A stretch of 64,000 nucleotides of DNA from the NCBI RefSeq assembly GCF_028681615.1, contig NZ_JAQUHV010000009.1:1-64000 (forward strand), read 5' to 3'. The position numbers were made by a program, and so were the translations under genes. The notes under the pieces are model-generated. The model made no database searches. It saw only the letters and a program-made list of their open reading frames with translations, and had not been told where the DNA came from. The DNA comes from Sulfuricurvum sp. Its GTDB lineage: Bacteria > Campylobacterota > Campylobacteria > Campylobacterales > Sulfurimonadaceae. Positions 18,370-27,158 of this stretch are shown piece after piece; position 1 is the stretch's first letter; every line of letters begins with the position of its first letter.

Positions 18370-19134
18370 CGTAATAAACACCTCCCGAACCGCCTTCTTA
18401 CTTCCCGCTCCTCGAAGGGTATAGTTGATCTCTTTAGTAGATATGATCTTCATGTCTGCATAGAGCTCTCTTACCAGTTCACAATCATTATAGCTCAATA
18501 AGAACTTACCATTTATCCCATGAAGCAGCTCTGACAATTGCCGGTGTTCTGCTTCACCAAAACCGCCCGTATGCTGATAGTAACTCTCAGTCGATACATA
18601 GGGTGGATCACAGTAAAAGAACGCATCATCGGCATCGTATGTCCGAATTAGCTTATCGAAGCTCATATTCTCAATCGTGACAAACTTCAACCGTTTAGAC
18701 CACTGTCCGAAGTCCTTATAGATGTCTTTGGGACGTCTGCTCTTGGCGTTCATGGCGAATGTAGTCCCCTTAGCTCCAAAGCTCTGAGATAGGAGATAAA
18801 AATATAAAGCAGCGCGCTCGATATTATTTGTCGGATTCATTCGTCCGGAGAGGATATCGGAGAATACTTCACGGCTGATCAATAGCCGGTTGAGATACGA
18901 AGATAAGGATTGAGGTCTCGTCCGGATAATACGGTGTAGGTTGATCAGCTCACCATTGATATCATTGACTACTTCAGCTTGTTTTGTAGAACATTGCTTA
19001 CGATACAAAACGTTAAGAGCACCTCCGAATACTTCGACATATAGACGGTGTTCCGGGAACATGGCCACAATATCATCGGCCAGTTTAGATTTACCCCCGA
19101 TCCATGCGAACGGGGCTTTGATAGGATGATGCAT
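18361..19134 (-). CDS. Phage DNA adenine methylase (D12 class)
   Basis: The 257-residue N6-adenine methyltransferase has the SAM-binding motif FAWIGGKSKL at about residues 9-18 and the catalytic DPPY motif followed by VSTESYY near 176. This is the alpha-type order of Dam/DpnM enzymes. Campylobacter Mu-like prophages also carry a Dam gene, probably to protect phage DNA or alter host expression. It is the last gene of the late operon, set apart from the spanins by a hairpin. Target specificity (GATC or other) cannot be told from sequence. Confidence 0.88.
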   Translation of the reverse strand: MHHPIKAPFAWIGGKSKLADDIVAMFPEHRLYVEVFGGALNVLYRKQCSTKQAEVVNDINGELINLHRIIRTRPQSLSSYLNRLLISREVFSDILSGRMNPTNNIERAALYFYLLSQSFGAKGTTFAMNAKSRRPKDIYKDFGQWSKRLKFVTIENMSFDKLIRTYDADDAFFYCDPPYVSTESYYQHTGGFGEAEHRQLSELLHGINGKFLLSYNDCELVRELYADMKIISTKEINYTLRGAGSKKAVREVFITNY

Positions 19135-19233
19135 TAATTGCCTTTCACCATGTCATATTTACATGGCCAATCTAAGATACTCGGAATAATTCCGGTACCG
19201 CTGCATCTTTTGTGGTTGGTGTAGCGGGGGCAT

Positions 19234-19267
19234 TTGACGTTCATATATCATGAAATATGAACGTCAA
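19234..19267. promoter_or_regulatory. 13-bp inverted repeat between the spanin and dam genes
   Basis: TTGACGTTCATAT and its perfect complement flank an eight-base loop (ATCATGAA). No T-run follows on the leftward strand, so an operator, or a hairpin that lowers dam expression, is as likely as a terminator. Confidence 0.6.
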
Positions 19268-19287
19268 GGTGTTTTGAGGTTCTGATC

Positions 19288-19542
19288 TTAGCGACAAACT
19301 CCGGCATTTTCTTTATACTTCATCGCATACTCGACTACAGATACAAAATCATAAGCAAGTACATACTCAATACAGTCCCTATCCGTCTTGTCACACGTAT
19401 CCTTTGGATTGATTAGATCAGGGTACTTTGGCTCTTCAAATTGACACTTTTGCGGTAGATTAATGATCTGCGGCTGTGGCTGCACTGTTGAACACCCCGA
19501 CAGCGTCAAAATCCCAAAAAGGGCTAGTAGCGTTGCTTTCAT
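19288..19542 (-). CDS. Outer-membrane spanin (Rz1-like lipoprotein)
   Basis: The 84-residue lipoprotein has a short signal peptide and the lipobox LTLSGC with Cys at residue 17. A proline/glutamine-rich stretch (QPQPQIINLPQ), typical of o-spanins, follows. It starts inside the inner-membrane spanin gene in another frame, the classic Rz/Rz1 overlap. It has four further cysteines in its C-terminal part, unusual for an o-spanin and perhaps forming disulfides. With its partner it would fuse the inner and outer membranes at lysis. Confidence 0.75.
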   Translation of the reverse strand: MKATLLALFGILTLSGCSTVQPQPQIINLPQKCQFEEPKYPDLINPKDTCDKTDRDCIEYVLAYDFVSVVEYAMKYKENAGVCR

Positions 19543-19864
19543 TCTTATCTCCTCTTTTTTTTATTTCAATATCCCGGTACACAGGGGTTAGTGCTTTCTC
19601 TATCTTTGTGAGACGCTCTGGAAGCTGCTCTTTCTTCTTCTCATCCGCTTTGGCGAGTTCCGCCGCTTTGCTCTGAATAGAAATGATCTTGCCAGATGAC
19701 TCTTTTTGTGATTGAAGTGCCTCATTTTTAGATTCTAATACGGGTATAACCGCCAACTTCAGGTACATAATCCAAACCGTTAATACGGCTATGATCAGTG
19801 CTGATATGATCAATGCACCGGTCTTGATCTTTTCGATCATTTCAGACGTTAAATTTTTAAACAT
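19460..19864 (-). CDS. Inner-membrane spanin (Rz-like)
   Basis: The 134-residue protein has an N-terminal membrane segment at about residues 15-35, then a charged coiled coil through residue 95 (SKNEALQSQKES, ELAKADEKKKEQ). That is i-spanin architecture. The last 83 bases overlap the lipoprotein gene in a different frame. It sits directly after the endolysin gene, as expected in a lysis cassette. The assignment rests on topology, overlap and position, since spanins share little sequence. Confidence 0.72.
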   Translation of the reverse strand: MFKNLTSEMIEKIKTGALIISALIIAVLTVWIMYLKLAVIPVLESKNEALQSQKESSGKIISIQSKAAELAKADEKKKEQLPERLTKIEKALTPVYRDIEIKKRGDKNESNATSPFWDFDAVGVFNSAATAADH

Positions 19865-19876
19865 AAGTTTCCTTTC

Positions 19877-20461
19877 TCACCAAAATCGGATTGCATCGTT
19901 TTTAGATATAGAGTACATTTTTCCGTACTGGTACACTTTGAGAGAGTAGTCATAATTGATATCACAATTAGAGACACATTCTCTCCTCCCGGATGGGTAT
20001 GTAAAGCAGCTCTGTCCACGTCGACATTGAGCCTTTGCAAGCTCCCAATTCTCAGAACCGGCACGCCCCAACTCTTTTATGATGTAGTCTCCGCCGTTGT
20101 AACGCTGGTATGTCACCCAAAGGCCGTATTTAGGTACCCAAAACTGCTTCATCAATATCGCTTGACCATTGAGCTGATCCGGTACTGTAGCAAGGGATTT
20201 AATCCCATTCTTTTGAAGAGTATCTTTATGCCATCTCCATGTGATCTGAGCTAACCCCTGTGATCCGACTCCGTCGCGGCTAACGATATCTCTGCATCCC
20301 GATTCCTGATGAAGCTGGCCAACCCCATACCAGTACGGATACTTGGTACCAAATTGCAACCAGTGATAGCGCCGAACCTCTTGAACATAGGATTGGCACC
20401 GCTGAATTGCTCCGCCTGCATAAAGAGCAGAACATAGGATCAGCAATGCAATGATTCTCAT
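19877..20461 (-). CDS. Secreted lytic transglycosylase endolysin
   Basis: The 194-residue protein has a signal peptide (about residues 1-16) and a lysozyme-like SLT fold. The likely catalytic Glu53 lies in GQLHQESGC, with GSQGLAQITW and YNGGDYI as the usual later motifs. Having its own export signal, it may be a signal-arrest-release or Sec-exported endolysin not fully dependent on holin. The start at 20461 is preferred over longer frames because a signal peptide begins there and GGTGGAT lies ahead. Eight cysteines suggest disulfide-stabilised activity in the periplasm. Confidence 0.8.
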   Translation of the reverse strand: MRIIALLILCSALYAGGAIQRCQSYVQEVRRYHWLQFGTKYPYWYGVGQLHQESGCRDIVSRDGVGSQGLAQITWRWHKDTLQKNGIKSLATVPDQLNGQAILMKQFWVPKYGLWVTYQRYNGGDYIIKELGRAGSENWELAKAQCRRGQSCFTYPSGRRECVSNCDINYDYSLKVYQYGKMYSISKNDAIRFW

Positions 20462-20462
20462 A

Positions 20463-20813
20463 TCATCCACCCATCGCAAAGCAGTAAGGGATAATGATAT
20501 ACATGCTGTACGATGCAACGAAGAGTTGCCAGTTATGATCGTTATTCCAGTTAATCTTAGGTAGCAGTGCTTTACGTATAACATGAGCCACTAAAATCCC
20601 TGATACGGTCAGAAGCGTTTTTAAGATTACCATCTGCATAGGGTTTGACATCGTGTCATATATGCCGCTTATGAAGACATACCATATGATTATCAATAGT
20701 ATCAGTACAGGCCATAATCGAATCATCTCTTTAAAAATGAGCACGGTCATTTTCAAGAATAACCCGACGATATACAAAGTAATCTTTCTGATTACATCTT
20801 TTAGATTTTTCAC
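20463..20813 (-). CDS. Holin-like membrane protein
   Basis: The 116-residue protein has about three membrane segments (near residues 13-27, 33-51 and 63-80) plus a hydrophobic C-terminus. The start is GTG behind AAGGATAAGAA. It sits between the late control gene D and the endolysin, where phages of this type keep the holin. No sequence motif identifies holins, so the call rests on topology and position. Confidence 0.55.
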   Translation of the reverse strand: MKNLKDVIRKITLYIVGLFLKMTVLIFKEMIRLWPVLILLIIIWYVFISGIYDTMSNPMQMVILKTLLTVSGILVAHVIRKALLPKINWNNDHNWQLFVASYSMYIIIPYCFAMGG

Positions 20814-20822
20814 TTCTTATCC

Positions 20823-21767
20823 TTAGTTTTCAAATTCCACGCTTACCGTGTACCCACTCTCTCCCCATACATGGCGTACTTGCTGTACACTAAATTTTGA
20901 CGGCCATCCGGGAGGGATATTAGATAGGTTTAGCAGTGATCCAGCGATGATATTTACTCCCTCATAGTCAAAACCTCCGCGTGCCATCCCTCTATTAGCC
21001 GCTTCGAGTTTGGCTTTGGCTTTTGTACGGGCATCACTTTCATCTTTAAACACCCCCTCGATATGCAGAGCAGGCTTTCCGCTTCCTACTGTTACCCGCT
21101 TGTTATGGTTCTCTTTGGTACTGTGCCACATAGCTGTGACTGACTTATAGAATGTTTTATCAAGCGTCTCAAACCAAAGCCCTTTTGTTGATTTAGCATC
21201 GATAACTGCATCCGGTAATTCGTCTTCTTGATCGCTCCATTTTTTCGGACGAAAGAGGATCGTATTATTTTTGATAGCGAATGTCGCTCCCAGCTCTCCA
21301 GCTAAACGGCGCATAAATGCAATATCAGACTCATGAGTTTGGCTCTTATAGCTATAGGTATGTTTTGGGAAGCTATTTTTGATGTTCAACCCGTTCCGTG
21401 CAGCAATCTTTTGTAAAATTTGATCGAGTGTGACGTTGTCGTAAGAGGTCGTAATTTTCTCTTTGATATCATTTCCGAAATCGATCGGTGTTGCTGTAAC
21501 ACTAACCTCCATCGTCTCGTATTCCAATCTGGATTTTAGAACGCTGAACGATCCGATATACCAAATATTATCCCGGTATCCAATCCATACTTTGAGTATA
21601 TCTTTGAACGATGGTGGAGTAAATGATTCACCCTGAAATTTGATTGTAAACCCGTCTGCCGTATCATCTATATCATCGGAGTACTCGATACTAACTAAAG
21701 ACGTCCGCAAACTTTCGGTCATATCCTTACCATTAACCATGATCTTAAAATCTGGAATCTTTACCAT
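20823..21767 (-). CDS. Tail protein D (late control D, baseplate hub)
   Basis: The 314-residue protein matches the P2 gpD / Mu gp44-type hub family: an N-terminal beta domain (PDFKIMVNGKDMT), a middle with the LysM-proximal segment DQILQKIAARNGLNIK and a C-terminal VRHVWGESGYTVSVEFEN strand pair. The hub links tail tube and spike. It overlaps the LysM-domain gene by seven bases. 'Late control' is a historic name; a structural role is expected. Confidence 0.85.
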   Translation of the reverse strand: MVKIPDFKIMVNGKDMTESLRTSLVSIEYSDDIDDTADGFTIKFQGESFTPPSFKDILKVWIGYRDNIWYIGSFSVLKSRLEYETMEVSVTATPIDFGNDIKEKITTSYDNVTLDQILQKIAARNGLNIKNSFPKHTYSYKSQTHESDIAFMRRLAGELGATFAIKNNTILFRPKKWSDQEDELPDAVIDAKSTKGLWFETLDKTFYKSVTAMWHSTKENHNKRVTVGSGKPALHIEGVFKDESDARTKAKAKLEAANRGMARGGFDYEGVNIIAGSLLNLSNIPPGWPSKFSVQQVRHVWGESGYTVSVEFEN

Positions 21768-21961
21768 AGGTTGACTCCATTCTCCGGTTGTTCAGGTACC
21801 TCGATATCGGGAAGGTAGACTTTATCTCCAGTATCTAAGATTGGCTTTGACATTAAATGCACGTTGCTCATCAGCACCTCGTTCATGACGTCGAGCGTTT
21901 TATAGTACTGATAAATGATCTGATCGAGACGGTCCCCGGTAGTCGCAACAGTGTGCTTCAT
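21761..21961 (-). CDS. Tail protein X (LysM-like)
   Basis: The 66-residue protein corresponds to P2 gpX: a single LysM-like domain (HTVATTGDRLDQIIYQYY ... GDKVYLPD). In this tail family the domain caps or bridges the hub. It lies between the U and D homologues with overlapping ends, the standard P2 order. Confidence 0.85.
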   Translation of the reverse strand: MKHTVATTGDRLDQIIYQYYKTLDVMNEVLMSNVHLMSKPILDTGDKVYLPDIEVPEQPENGVNLW

Positions 21962-22338
21962 GATCTGACCCTTTTAAGATCGATATTAAAATCCACTTTA
22001 ATCGATTTACCATCATCTAGGAAAACGGATCGATCTTCGCTGATCTTCGTTATCTTGAAATCTCCGAGGATATCTCCATACCCCATAACAAATGGGACTG
22101 CTTGCTTCTTATCAGCTATCGCTTCGAGGGCAGAGAGAGGTTTGAGACCACTTTTAAGTGTGATCAAATTTCCGCTGATATTGATCTCTTCGACATCTTT
22201 ACCGATGCTTTGAGACCCTTCATAATTCTGAGCTTTCGGGATATCTGCAAAGCCATAGCTTACCGTTCTACTCAATCGATTAAAATCTTTATCGGATATA
22301 CTAAAGGCAAAATCTCCAATCATCGCCATCGTTTTCAT
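21958..22338 (-). CDS. Tail protein U
   Basis: The 126-residue protein is the gpU homologue of P2-type tails, recognised by MAMIGDFAFSI, the YGFADIPKAQNYEGSQ strand and the C-terminal IKVDFNIDLKRV. It is a tail-tip component that works with the tape measure. Four-base overlaps on both sides show a translationally coupled run. Confidence 0.82.
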   Translation of the reverse strand: MKTMAMIGDFAFSISDKDFNRLSRTVSYGFADIPKAQNYEGSQSIGKDVEEINISGNLITLKSGLKPLSALEAIADKKQAVPFVMGYGDILGDFKITKISEDRSVFLDDGKSIKVDFNIDLKRVRS

Positions 22339-24374
22339 GAATAGCTCCGGTCGTTTTTATCATTGGCTGATTTTCTTTGAAGTTTGTCGACTTCAACTGC
22401 CAACTTTTTAATATCTTGATCAGATCTAATAACCGCATTTGGGAGGGATATATTTGTGTTAAATGTATTACTCTGAGCTGTTTGTTTAGCAGTGACCATT
22501 CTTGCTTCAGTGACACGTGGATTACGCACGGCAACACGTACAGGTACATGTGATGGAGTAGGTTTAACCCCCATCACTGTAGATGCAAAATGATCCATTT
22601 TTTTAGGAAGCATCGAGCTGTCATTGTTGGCAAAAAATCCGGCAACTGAACCTACTTTATCCATCATCCATGTGAACTTTTCGCCGATCCATCCGAAGAA
22701 CTCGACGAACGGTTTTTTAATATTGTCTACTATCATACTGAACACAGACGATATTGCCCCCCAATTATTGATAATAATCCCAAGCGGAGTCCAAGCAAAT
22801 AGCGTTTTTATAATTCCAAATCCAATCGAAGCAACTGTTTTTATTCCATTAAAAATACTGTCAAAATATGGAGAAATAACTCCCCAATTTGATATGATGA
22901 TCCCGATTGGTGTCCAGCTAAAAAGGTTTTTAATGACTGTCCATGCTATGGAGAAATGAGACTTAATACCACCCCACATTCCACTAAAAAAACTTTTAAT
23001 TGGAGTCCAGTTCGATATGATCAAATAAGCAGCTCCTGCGATCAGCGCTACCCCTCCGATTACCCACCCGAACGTCACCATAGATGTAATCCCTAAAAAT
23101 GAGAGGGCTGTGGCTACTGCTCCGATTGCAATTCCAAGTGTTCCGAGTACTCCGGTCACTACCGTAAACCCTACGATAGCTACTCCGACAAATTTAGCTA
23201 CGCCCGGATACTCTTTTGCAAATGATGCCAATGATGAAGTTGCGTTATTGAACCACTCAGTCATACCTTTGAGCTCAGGAGCTAAACTCTCTCCGATCAG
23301 TGCCATAAGATTGCTTGCAGTTCCGGTAAATGCTTCCCACATATTCCCAAGCGTTTGAGATGAGTTTTTAACACGTGCATTGAGATCGGCTTGCTCGGCG
23401 AGTTTTTTGTTGAATGCTGCTAATCCTTTTGTTCCATTATTGATCAGAACATTGACCATTCCGGATGCTTCGCCTTTTCCGAATATCGATTCGACGATAC
23501 CGAGACGAGACGAGTCGCTTTTGATCGCTTTGAGTTTCTCCAGCTCACTCATCATATTTGCGGTGCCTTTAAAGTTCCCTCCGGTATCGGTGAAGTTCAG
23601 TTTGATTCCAATCGCATCGAGATTTTTATTGCCTTTATATGAAACGGCATCTTTGATGACATTTCCGAGATTGGTACCGACTGTTTCACCTGAAAATCCT
23701 GCTTTGATCAACATCCCTACCAATGGCTCTACATCTCGTGCGGCTTTGAGCCCCATAAGACCAAGCCCCTTCATAGTCGCCCCGATTTTTGAAAACGCAA
23801 AACTCATCTCTCCGACTTGCACACCCATGTGAGAGAGTCGCTGAATATCATCGATGAAAGGTAGAAGCTCATCATCCGCAATTCCAAGAGCCTCTTTAAA
23901 CTTTGCCGTTTCAGTCGCTGCTTCTTCATAAGGGATCTTTAATACGACACCTAGATAAGCGGCAGATTTGAGAGCACCTTCTACGATACTTTTTTCTTCG
24001 ACTCCAAGTGATTTGAGCTGAGAAGCCATTTTATAGAAGTCGGCAGTCGTTCCTGGAAGAGCATCACCGAGCTTCACTGCCTCATCATTGATTGACTTAA
24101 AAAACGGGCTGATGCTTCCATCACTCTTCATGAGCGTGTTTTCGAGTTGCGTCCGCGCATCTTCTAAATCAACAAAAGACTTTATAATATCATCAGTAGT
24201 TCCCCGTGTATATACAGAAGCACCTTTGAGACCGGTACCGATTCCGGATGTAGCGATTCCGAACTCTTTGGTACCTTTTGTAATGTTAGACAGAGAGCTT
24301 TTGAAAGATGAGAATACAGGACTGAACTGATCTCTTGCTGTTAGCAAAATACCAAGTGTTAACGTTTTATCCAT
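22335..24374 (-). CDS. Tail tape measure protein
   Basis: The 679-residue protein sets tail length. The N-terminal two thirds is helical with Gly/Ala-rich TMP core (ADFYKMASQLKSLGV, LSHMGVQVGEMS). A hydrophobic region (about 395-460) has several potential membrane segments used at genome injection. Downstream are three repeats of the type SWTPIGIIISNWG (near 490, 530). The ATG overlaps the stop of the E' frame, so translation is coupled to the chaperone frameshift region. Confidence 0.9.
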   Translation of the reverse strand: MDKTLTLGILLTARDQFSPVFSSFKSSLSNITKGTKEFGIATSGIGTGLKGASVYTRGTTDDIIKSFVDLEDARTQLENTLMKSDGSISPFFKSINDEAVKLGDALPGTTADFYKMASQLKSLGVEEKSIVEGALKSAAYLGVVLKIPYEEAATETAKFKEALGIADDELLPFIDDIQRLSHMGVQVGEMSFAFSKIGATMKGLGLMGLKAARDVEPLVGMLIKAGFSGETVGTNLGNVIKDAVSYKGNKNLDAIGIKLNFTDTGGNFKGTANMMSELEKLKAIKSDSSRLGIVESIFGKGEASGMVNVLINNGTKGLAAFNKKLAEQADLNARVKNSSQTLGNMWEAFTGTASNLMALIGESLAPELKGMTEWFNNATSSLASFAKEYPGVAKFVGVAIVGFTVVTGVLGTLGIAIGAVATALSFLGITSMVTFGWVIGGVALIAGAAYLIISNWTPIKSFFSGMWGGIKSHFSIAWTVIKNLFSWTPIGIIISNWGVISPYFDSIFNGIKTVASIGFGIIKTLFAWTPLGIIINNWGAISSVFSMIVDNIKKPFVEFFGWIGEKFTWMMDKVGSVAGFFANNDSSMLPKKMDHFASTVMGVKPTPSHVPVRVAVRNPRVTEARMVTAKQTAQSNTFNTNISLPNAVIRSDQDIKKLAVEVDKLQRKSANDKNDRSYS

Positions 24375-24746
24375 CTTGTCTCCTTCCCATATCTTTAGCT
24401 TCGTCCATAAAACATAACAAAAGCTCTAAATCCATATCTGCCATATCGCTATAGCTAAAATGGAGCCAATGCCCCACGATTGCCATAGCACTGATACAGT
24501 CTTCTCGACTGATTACAAAAAACTATTGCGCTCTTTTGTTAAATTCATAAAATCATCTGCATCGAGGTCTTCTACTTCATCGATAGTCATCATGCAAAGA
24601 TTTGCAATGAGTACAGCCTCTTGTTTAGCCGGGTTATTACTTGCTTCTGATGCAGTAATTAGGTCTCTTGCCTTTGGACGACGCATAGTTACCTCTTTGT
24701 CATCATGCAGTTTGATTTTTTTCTCTTGGATACGTACATTTTTCAT
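24367..24746 (-). CDS. Tail assembly chaperone E-E' made by -1 frameshift
   Basis: The gpE frame ends in AGT TTT TTG TAA. The heptamer TTTTTTG (24516-24522) is the slippery site used in P2 gene E. After a -1 slip the frame stays open for 49 codons (VISREDCISAMAIVGHW ... GRRQDG) and ends at 24367, overlapping the tape-measure ATG. The long product is the chaperone form that binds the tape measure. The conservation of site, frame and position makes a real frameshift likely, though it has not been shown for this phage. Confidence 0.82.
24513..24746 (-). CDS. Tail assembly chaperone E (unshifted product)
   Basis: The 77-residue protein matches the phage tail E family: a short beta part (VRIQEKKIKLHDDKEVTMRRPKARDL) and a C-terminal helix pair (MMTIDEVEDLDADDFMNLT). 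It acts only in assembly and is not in the virion. It lies between tube and tape measure as in P2 and Mu. Confidence 0.82.
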   Translation of the reverse strand: MKNVRIQEKKIKLHDDKEVTMRRPKARDLITASEASNNPAKQEAVLIANLCMMTIDEVEDLDADDFMNLTKERNSFL

Positions 24747-24759
24747 TTATTCCTCTTTT

Positions 24760-25260
24760 TTATTGAATGTGATTTCGAAGTTCGGTATAGAGATCTACAC
24801 CGTCGATGATACAGATCATATTGTCGACATCGATGTCGATCTTTTTGACCCCATTGATCTCAAGCGAGTATGCAGTAACTGCAATGTCCAATGTCATCTC
24901 TACCTCTTTAGAGCGGTCCGGTATCGGAGTGTCCAATACCTCAACACGACCTTTTAGCATGATCAATACAGGAAGTATTGAGACTCCCTGTGTCATTGAG
25001 CCTTTACAGACAAAAGTCGGAGCTGTGCCGAACTGTTTAGACGTAGCAGTGAATGCTTCAGCGTTGTACTCATTTAGAGTGATCTTCGCACTTAGAGCTT
25101 TGATCAGAGCAATTACATCTTTCTGAGCCATAGCTCCGTCGCGTTCACCAGTCTGAAACTCGATTTTAGGAGTCTCCAGTTTTTTGCTAACTCCGAGGTT
25201 ACCGATCCCATCTACCAAGATATTAAAATCTCTCCAATATTGACGTTCTTTTATTCCCAT
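24760..25260 (-). CDS. Major tail tube protein (FII)
   Basis: The 166-residue protein is the P2 FII-type tube subunit, recognised by YWRDFNILVDGIGNLGVSKKLETPKIE at the N-terminus and the C-terminal IDIDVDNMICIIDGVDLY. It polymerises inside the sheath encoded just upstream. Position and length agree with the family. Confidence 0.88.
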   Translation of the reverse strand: MGIKERQYWRDFNILVDGIGNLGVSKKLETPKIEFQTGERDGAMAQKDVIALIKALSAKITLNEYNAEAFTATSKQFGTAPTFVCKGSMTQGVSILPVLIMLKGRVEVLDTPIPDRSKEVEMTLDIAVTAYSLEINGVKKIDIDVDNMICIIDGVDLYTELRNHIQ

Positions 25261-25270
25261 CTTCTACTCC

Positions 25271-26365
25271 TTACCCGTTGATGATCGTGAGTAATACATC
25301 TGCATAATCGTCTACATAGACGAGCTCGATGTTCAGCTCTTTGATTGTCGGAATGTTTTGGAAACGAACCGTCAAATAAAATTTACCGGTACTCACTGTT
25401 GCTTTTGTATTCTTCGTACTATCGAAATAGACCTCGAACCCTAAACCAACACCGTTTCCGATTAGTTCACGCATAAACTCTTCGATGGACTGTTTAACGG
25501 ATAGAAGTTCATCGGCTTGACGATCACGTGCCCACTTCGACGCACTCATCATTGCACGTAGCATTCGGTAGAATGTTCGAACACGCTCTAGTGATTGCCA
25601 AATAGGATCGATATCGGTAGTTTCAAATCCGTATGATCTCCATCCTACATCGCGTAAGATTGATGCGATACCGGCATTACGAAGACGTCGAGCTTCACTA
25701 TCTTGACCATCGGCATAATCAATGAGACGATCTGTAGAACTGATACCTTTTACAATACGGTTAGATGCAGATTCAGCCCATCCAAATGGATTTGATGCAT
25801 CCATAGCAGCGATCAGACCTGCGTATGCGGCAGACCCGGTAGTTACCATCCCGTTGATAGTAATAGATTCCGGACCGATGAGTAAAACAAAACGGCTGCC
25901 GAAGTTAGCGGCATAAGCGAGTGCATCCACTTCGTTCATCGCTGTTACATCGATGATAGCAGTACTCCATAGCCGTGTTGCCACCGCATCCATAGCAGTA
26001 CCGATCGATAACGTCCCCGACCATTCTGGACAAACGATCAGGTCAGGGCGATATCCGGTAAATGCATACGCGGTGTTTAGCGCTGTAACGCCTGCGATCA
26101 CATCCGCTTCGACTGCTGTATCCGCTAAAGCGTTGATGATAATAGGGCAGGTTACGCCCTGAGCATCGATAGAAGCCAATGCTTCTCGAATCGTTCCGGT
26201 TGTAGCTGCAGCAAAAGCGGTGATAGCCAGTTCCACATTCCCGAAAAACTGTAACCCAAGTGTCCCCGCATCCGTTGTTCCGACGATGGCGATAGGTGTG
26301 GTCGATATGACCGTAACCGGACGCGCAGCATCAGCACTGATGTCTCCATTAATTCCGAATAACAT
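25271..26365 (-). CDS. Tail sheath protein (FI)
   Basis: The 364-residue contractile sheath subunit starts at an ATG behind AAGGAGG. The family features are an early PVTVISTTPIAIVGTT strand, the middle GYRPDLIVCPEW, and the C-terminal TVRFQNIPTIKELNIELVYVD that forms the inter-subunit handshake. It proves a myovirus-type contractile tail. Confidence 0.92.
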   Translation of the reverse strand: MLFGINGDISADAARPVTVISTTPIAIVGTTDAGTLGLQFFGNVELAITAFAAATTGTIREALASIDAQGVTCPIIINALADTAVEADVIAGVTALNTAYAFTGYRPDLIVCPEWSGTLSIGTAMDAVATRLWSTAIIDVTAMNEVDALAYAANFGSRFVLLIGPESITINGMVTTGSAAYAGLIAAMDASNPFGWAESASNRIVKGISSTDRLIDYADGQDSEARRLRNAGIASILRDVGWRSYGFETTDIDPIWQSLERVRTFYRMLRAMMSASKWARDRQADELLSVKQSIEEFMRELIGNGVGLGFEVYFDSTKNTKATVSTGKFYLTVRFQNIPTIKELNIELVYVDDYADVLLTIING

Positions 26366-26729
26366 TTGTTACCTCCTTAGATTTTGATAACATCCATGAT
26401 GCAGTAAATTTTAATTCCTCAGCCTCTTTATAAAAGCTGTTTTCACAATGTTTTTGATCTCTAAACAAGAAGTTGATGAACTGCATAAAATAGGTGGCAT
26501 ATCTATTTCCTTCTCGATGCAGGTAATATGTCCAGCTTGAGACTTTCCAATCCTCTTGAGAGTAAAGTATGCTTCCACCGGCTTGATCAAAACCGCAGGC
26601 AATCACACTAAAATACTCTTTGATACTCTCCATCCGATATACTTTACGTATCGTATTGAGTGTGATAATTATCGGTGCAAAAGTAGCGACTACAATTATG
26701 GCGATCAGCATGAGAGCGAATGACTTCAT
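26349..26729 (-). CDS. Hypothetical membrane-anchored protein in the tail operon
   Basis: The 126-residue product has one N-terminal membrane segment (residues 5-25) and a basic, aromatic-rich soluble part. It overlaps both the tail-fibre assembly gene and the sheath start. It is not recognised. Its place among fibre genes with a membrane anchor would fit superinfection exclusion or a host-interaction role, but this is only positional inference. Confidence 0.55.
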   Translation of the reverse strand: MKSFALMLIAIIVVATFAPIIITLNTIRKVYRMESIKEYFSVIACGFDQAGGSILYSQEDWKVSSWTYYLHREGNRYATYFMQFINFLFRDQKHCENSFYKEAEELKFTASWMLSKSKEVTNVIRN

Positions 26730-27148
26730 GATAGAATCTCCATAGCACGTCCTGAAGCTATCAGATTGATATGTTCAAGATAGGCCAATGCATCCTTCAC
26801 TGACTGAAGGTTTCGATCTACATAAGTGAGACGCAGATCATTGATCAGTTCAAAGAAATCCTGTACTACCGCATCAGTACTGGTTTTGATCGCAATGCGT
26901 TCTTCCGAGGAGAAAAGCATTTTAAATTCGATAGGTGAGAGAAGTGGAACTTTATTGACCACTACTGTATCGATGACTGCGTCGATAACTGGATTCACCC
27001 ATACTCCATCGATCAGTTCGGCCCCAACAACCGCACTATCCGGTACGTCAGTATTGTAATTTATAGCGATATCCGGGTGGAACAGATCAACGGGGTCCCC
27101 ATTTGCGATATCTCTTATTTTTCCGTTTTCAATCCATGCTTTTTTCAT
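26726..27148 (-). CDS. Probable tail fibre assembly or fibre-associated protein
   Basis: The 140-residue protein begins KKAWIENGKIRDIANGDP, a style typical of small fibre-associated proteins that describe their own beta turns. It has a helical C-terminus with LSPIEFKMLFSSEERIAIK, the phrase common to phage tail-fibre proteins of the XkdW/DUF4376 kind. ATG 27148 follows AAGGAGCAAACA. It directly follows the glycine-rich fibre gene. A chaperone or collar role is inferred. Confidence 0.55.
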   Translation of the reverse strand: MKKAWIENGKIRDIANGDPVDLFHPDIAINYNTDVPDSAVVGAELIDGVWVNPVIDAVIDTVVVNKVPLLSPIEFKMLFSSEERIAIKTSTDAVVQDFFELINDLRLTYVDRNLQSVKDALAYLEHINLIASGRAMEILS

Positions 27149-27158
27149 TGTTTGCTCC

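Noticed and set aside
23380-23832. Frame opposite the tape measure gene
   Set aside because: Mirror of a repetitive helical gene; no start signal or neighbour in that direction.
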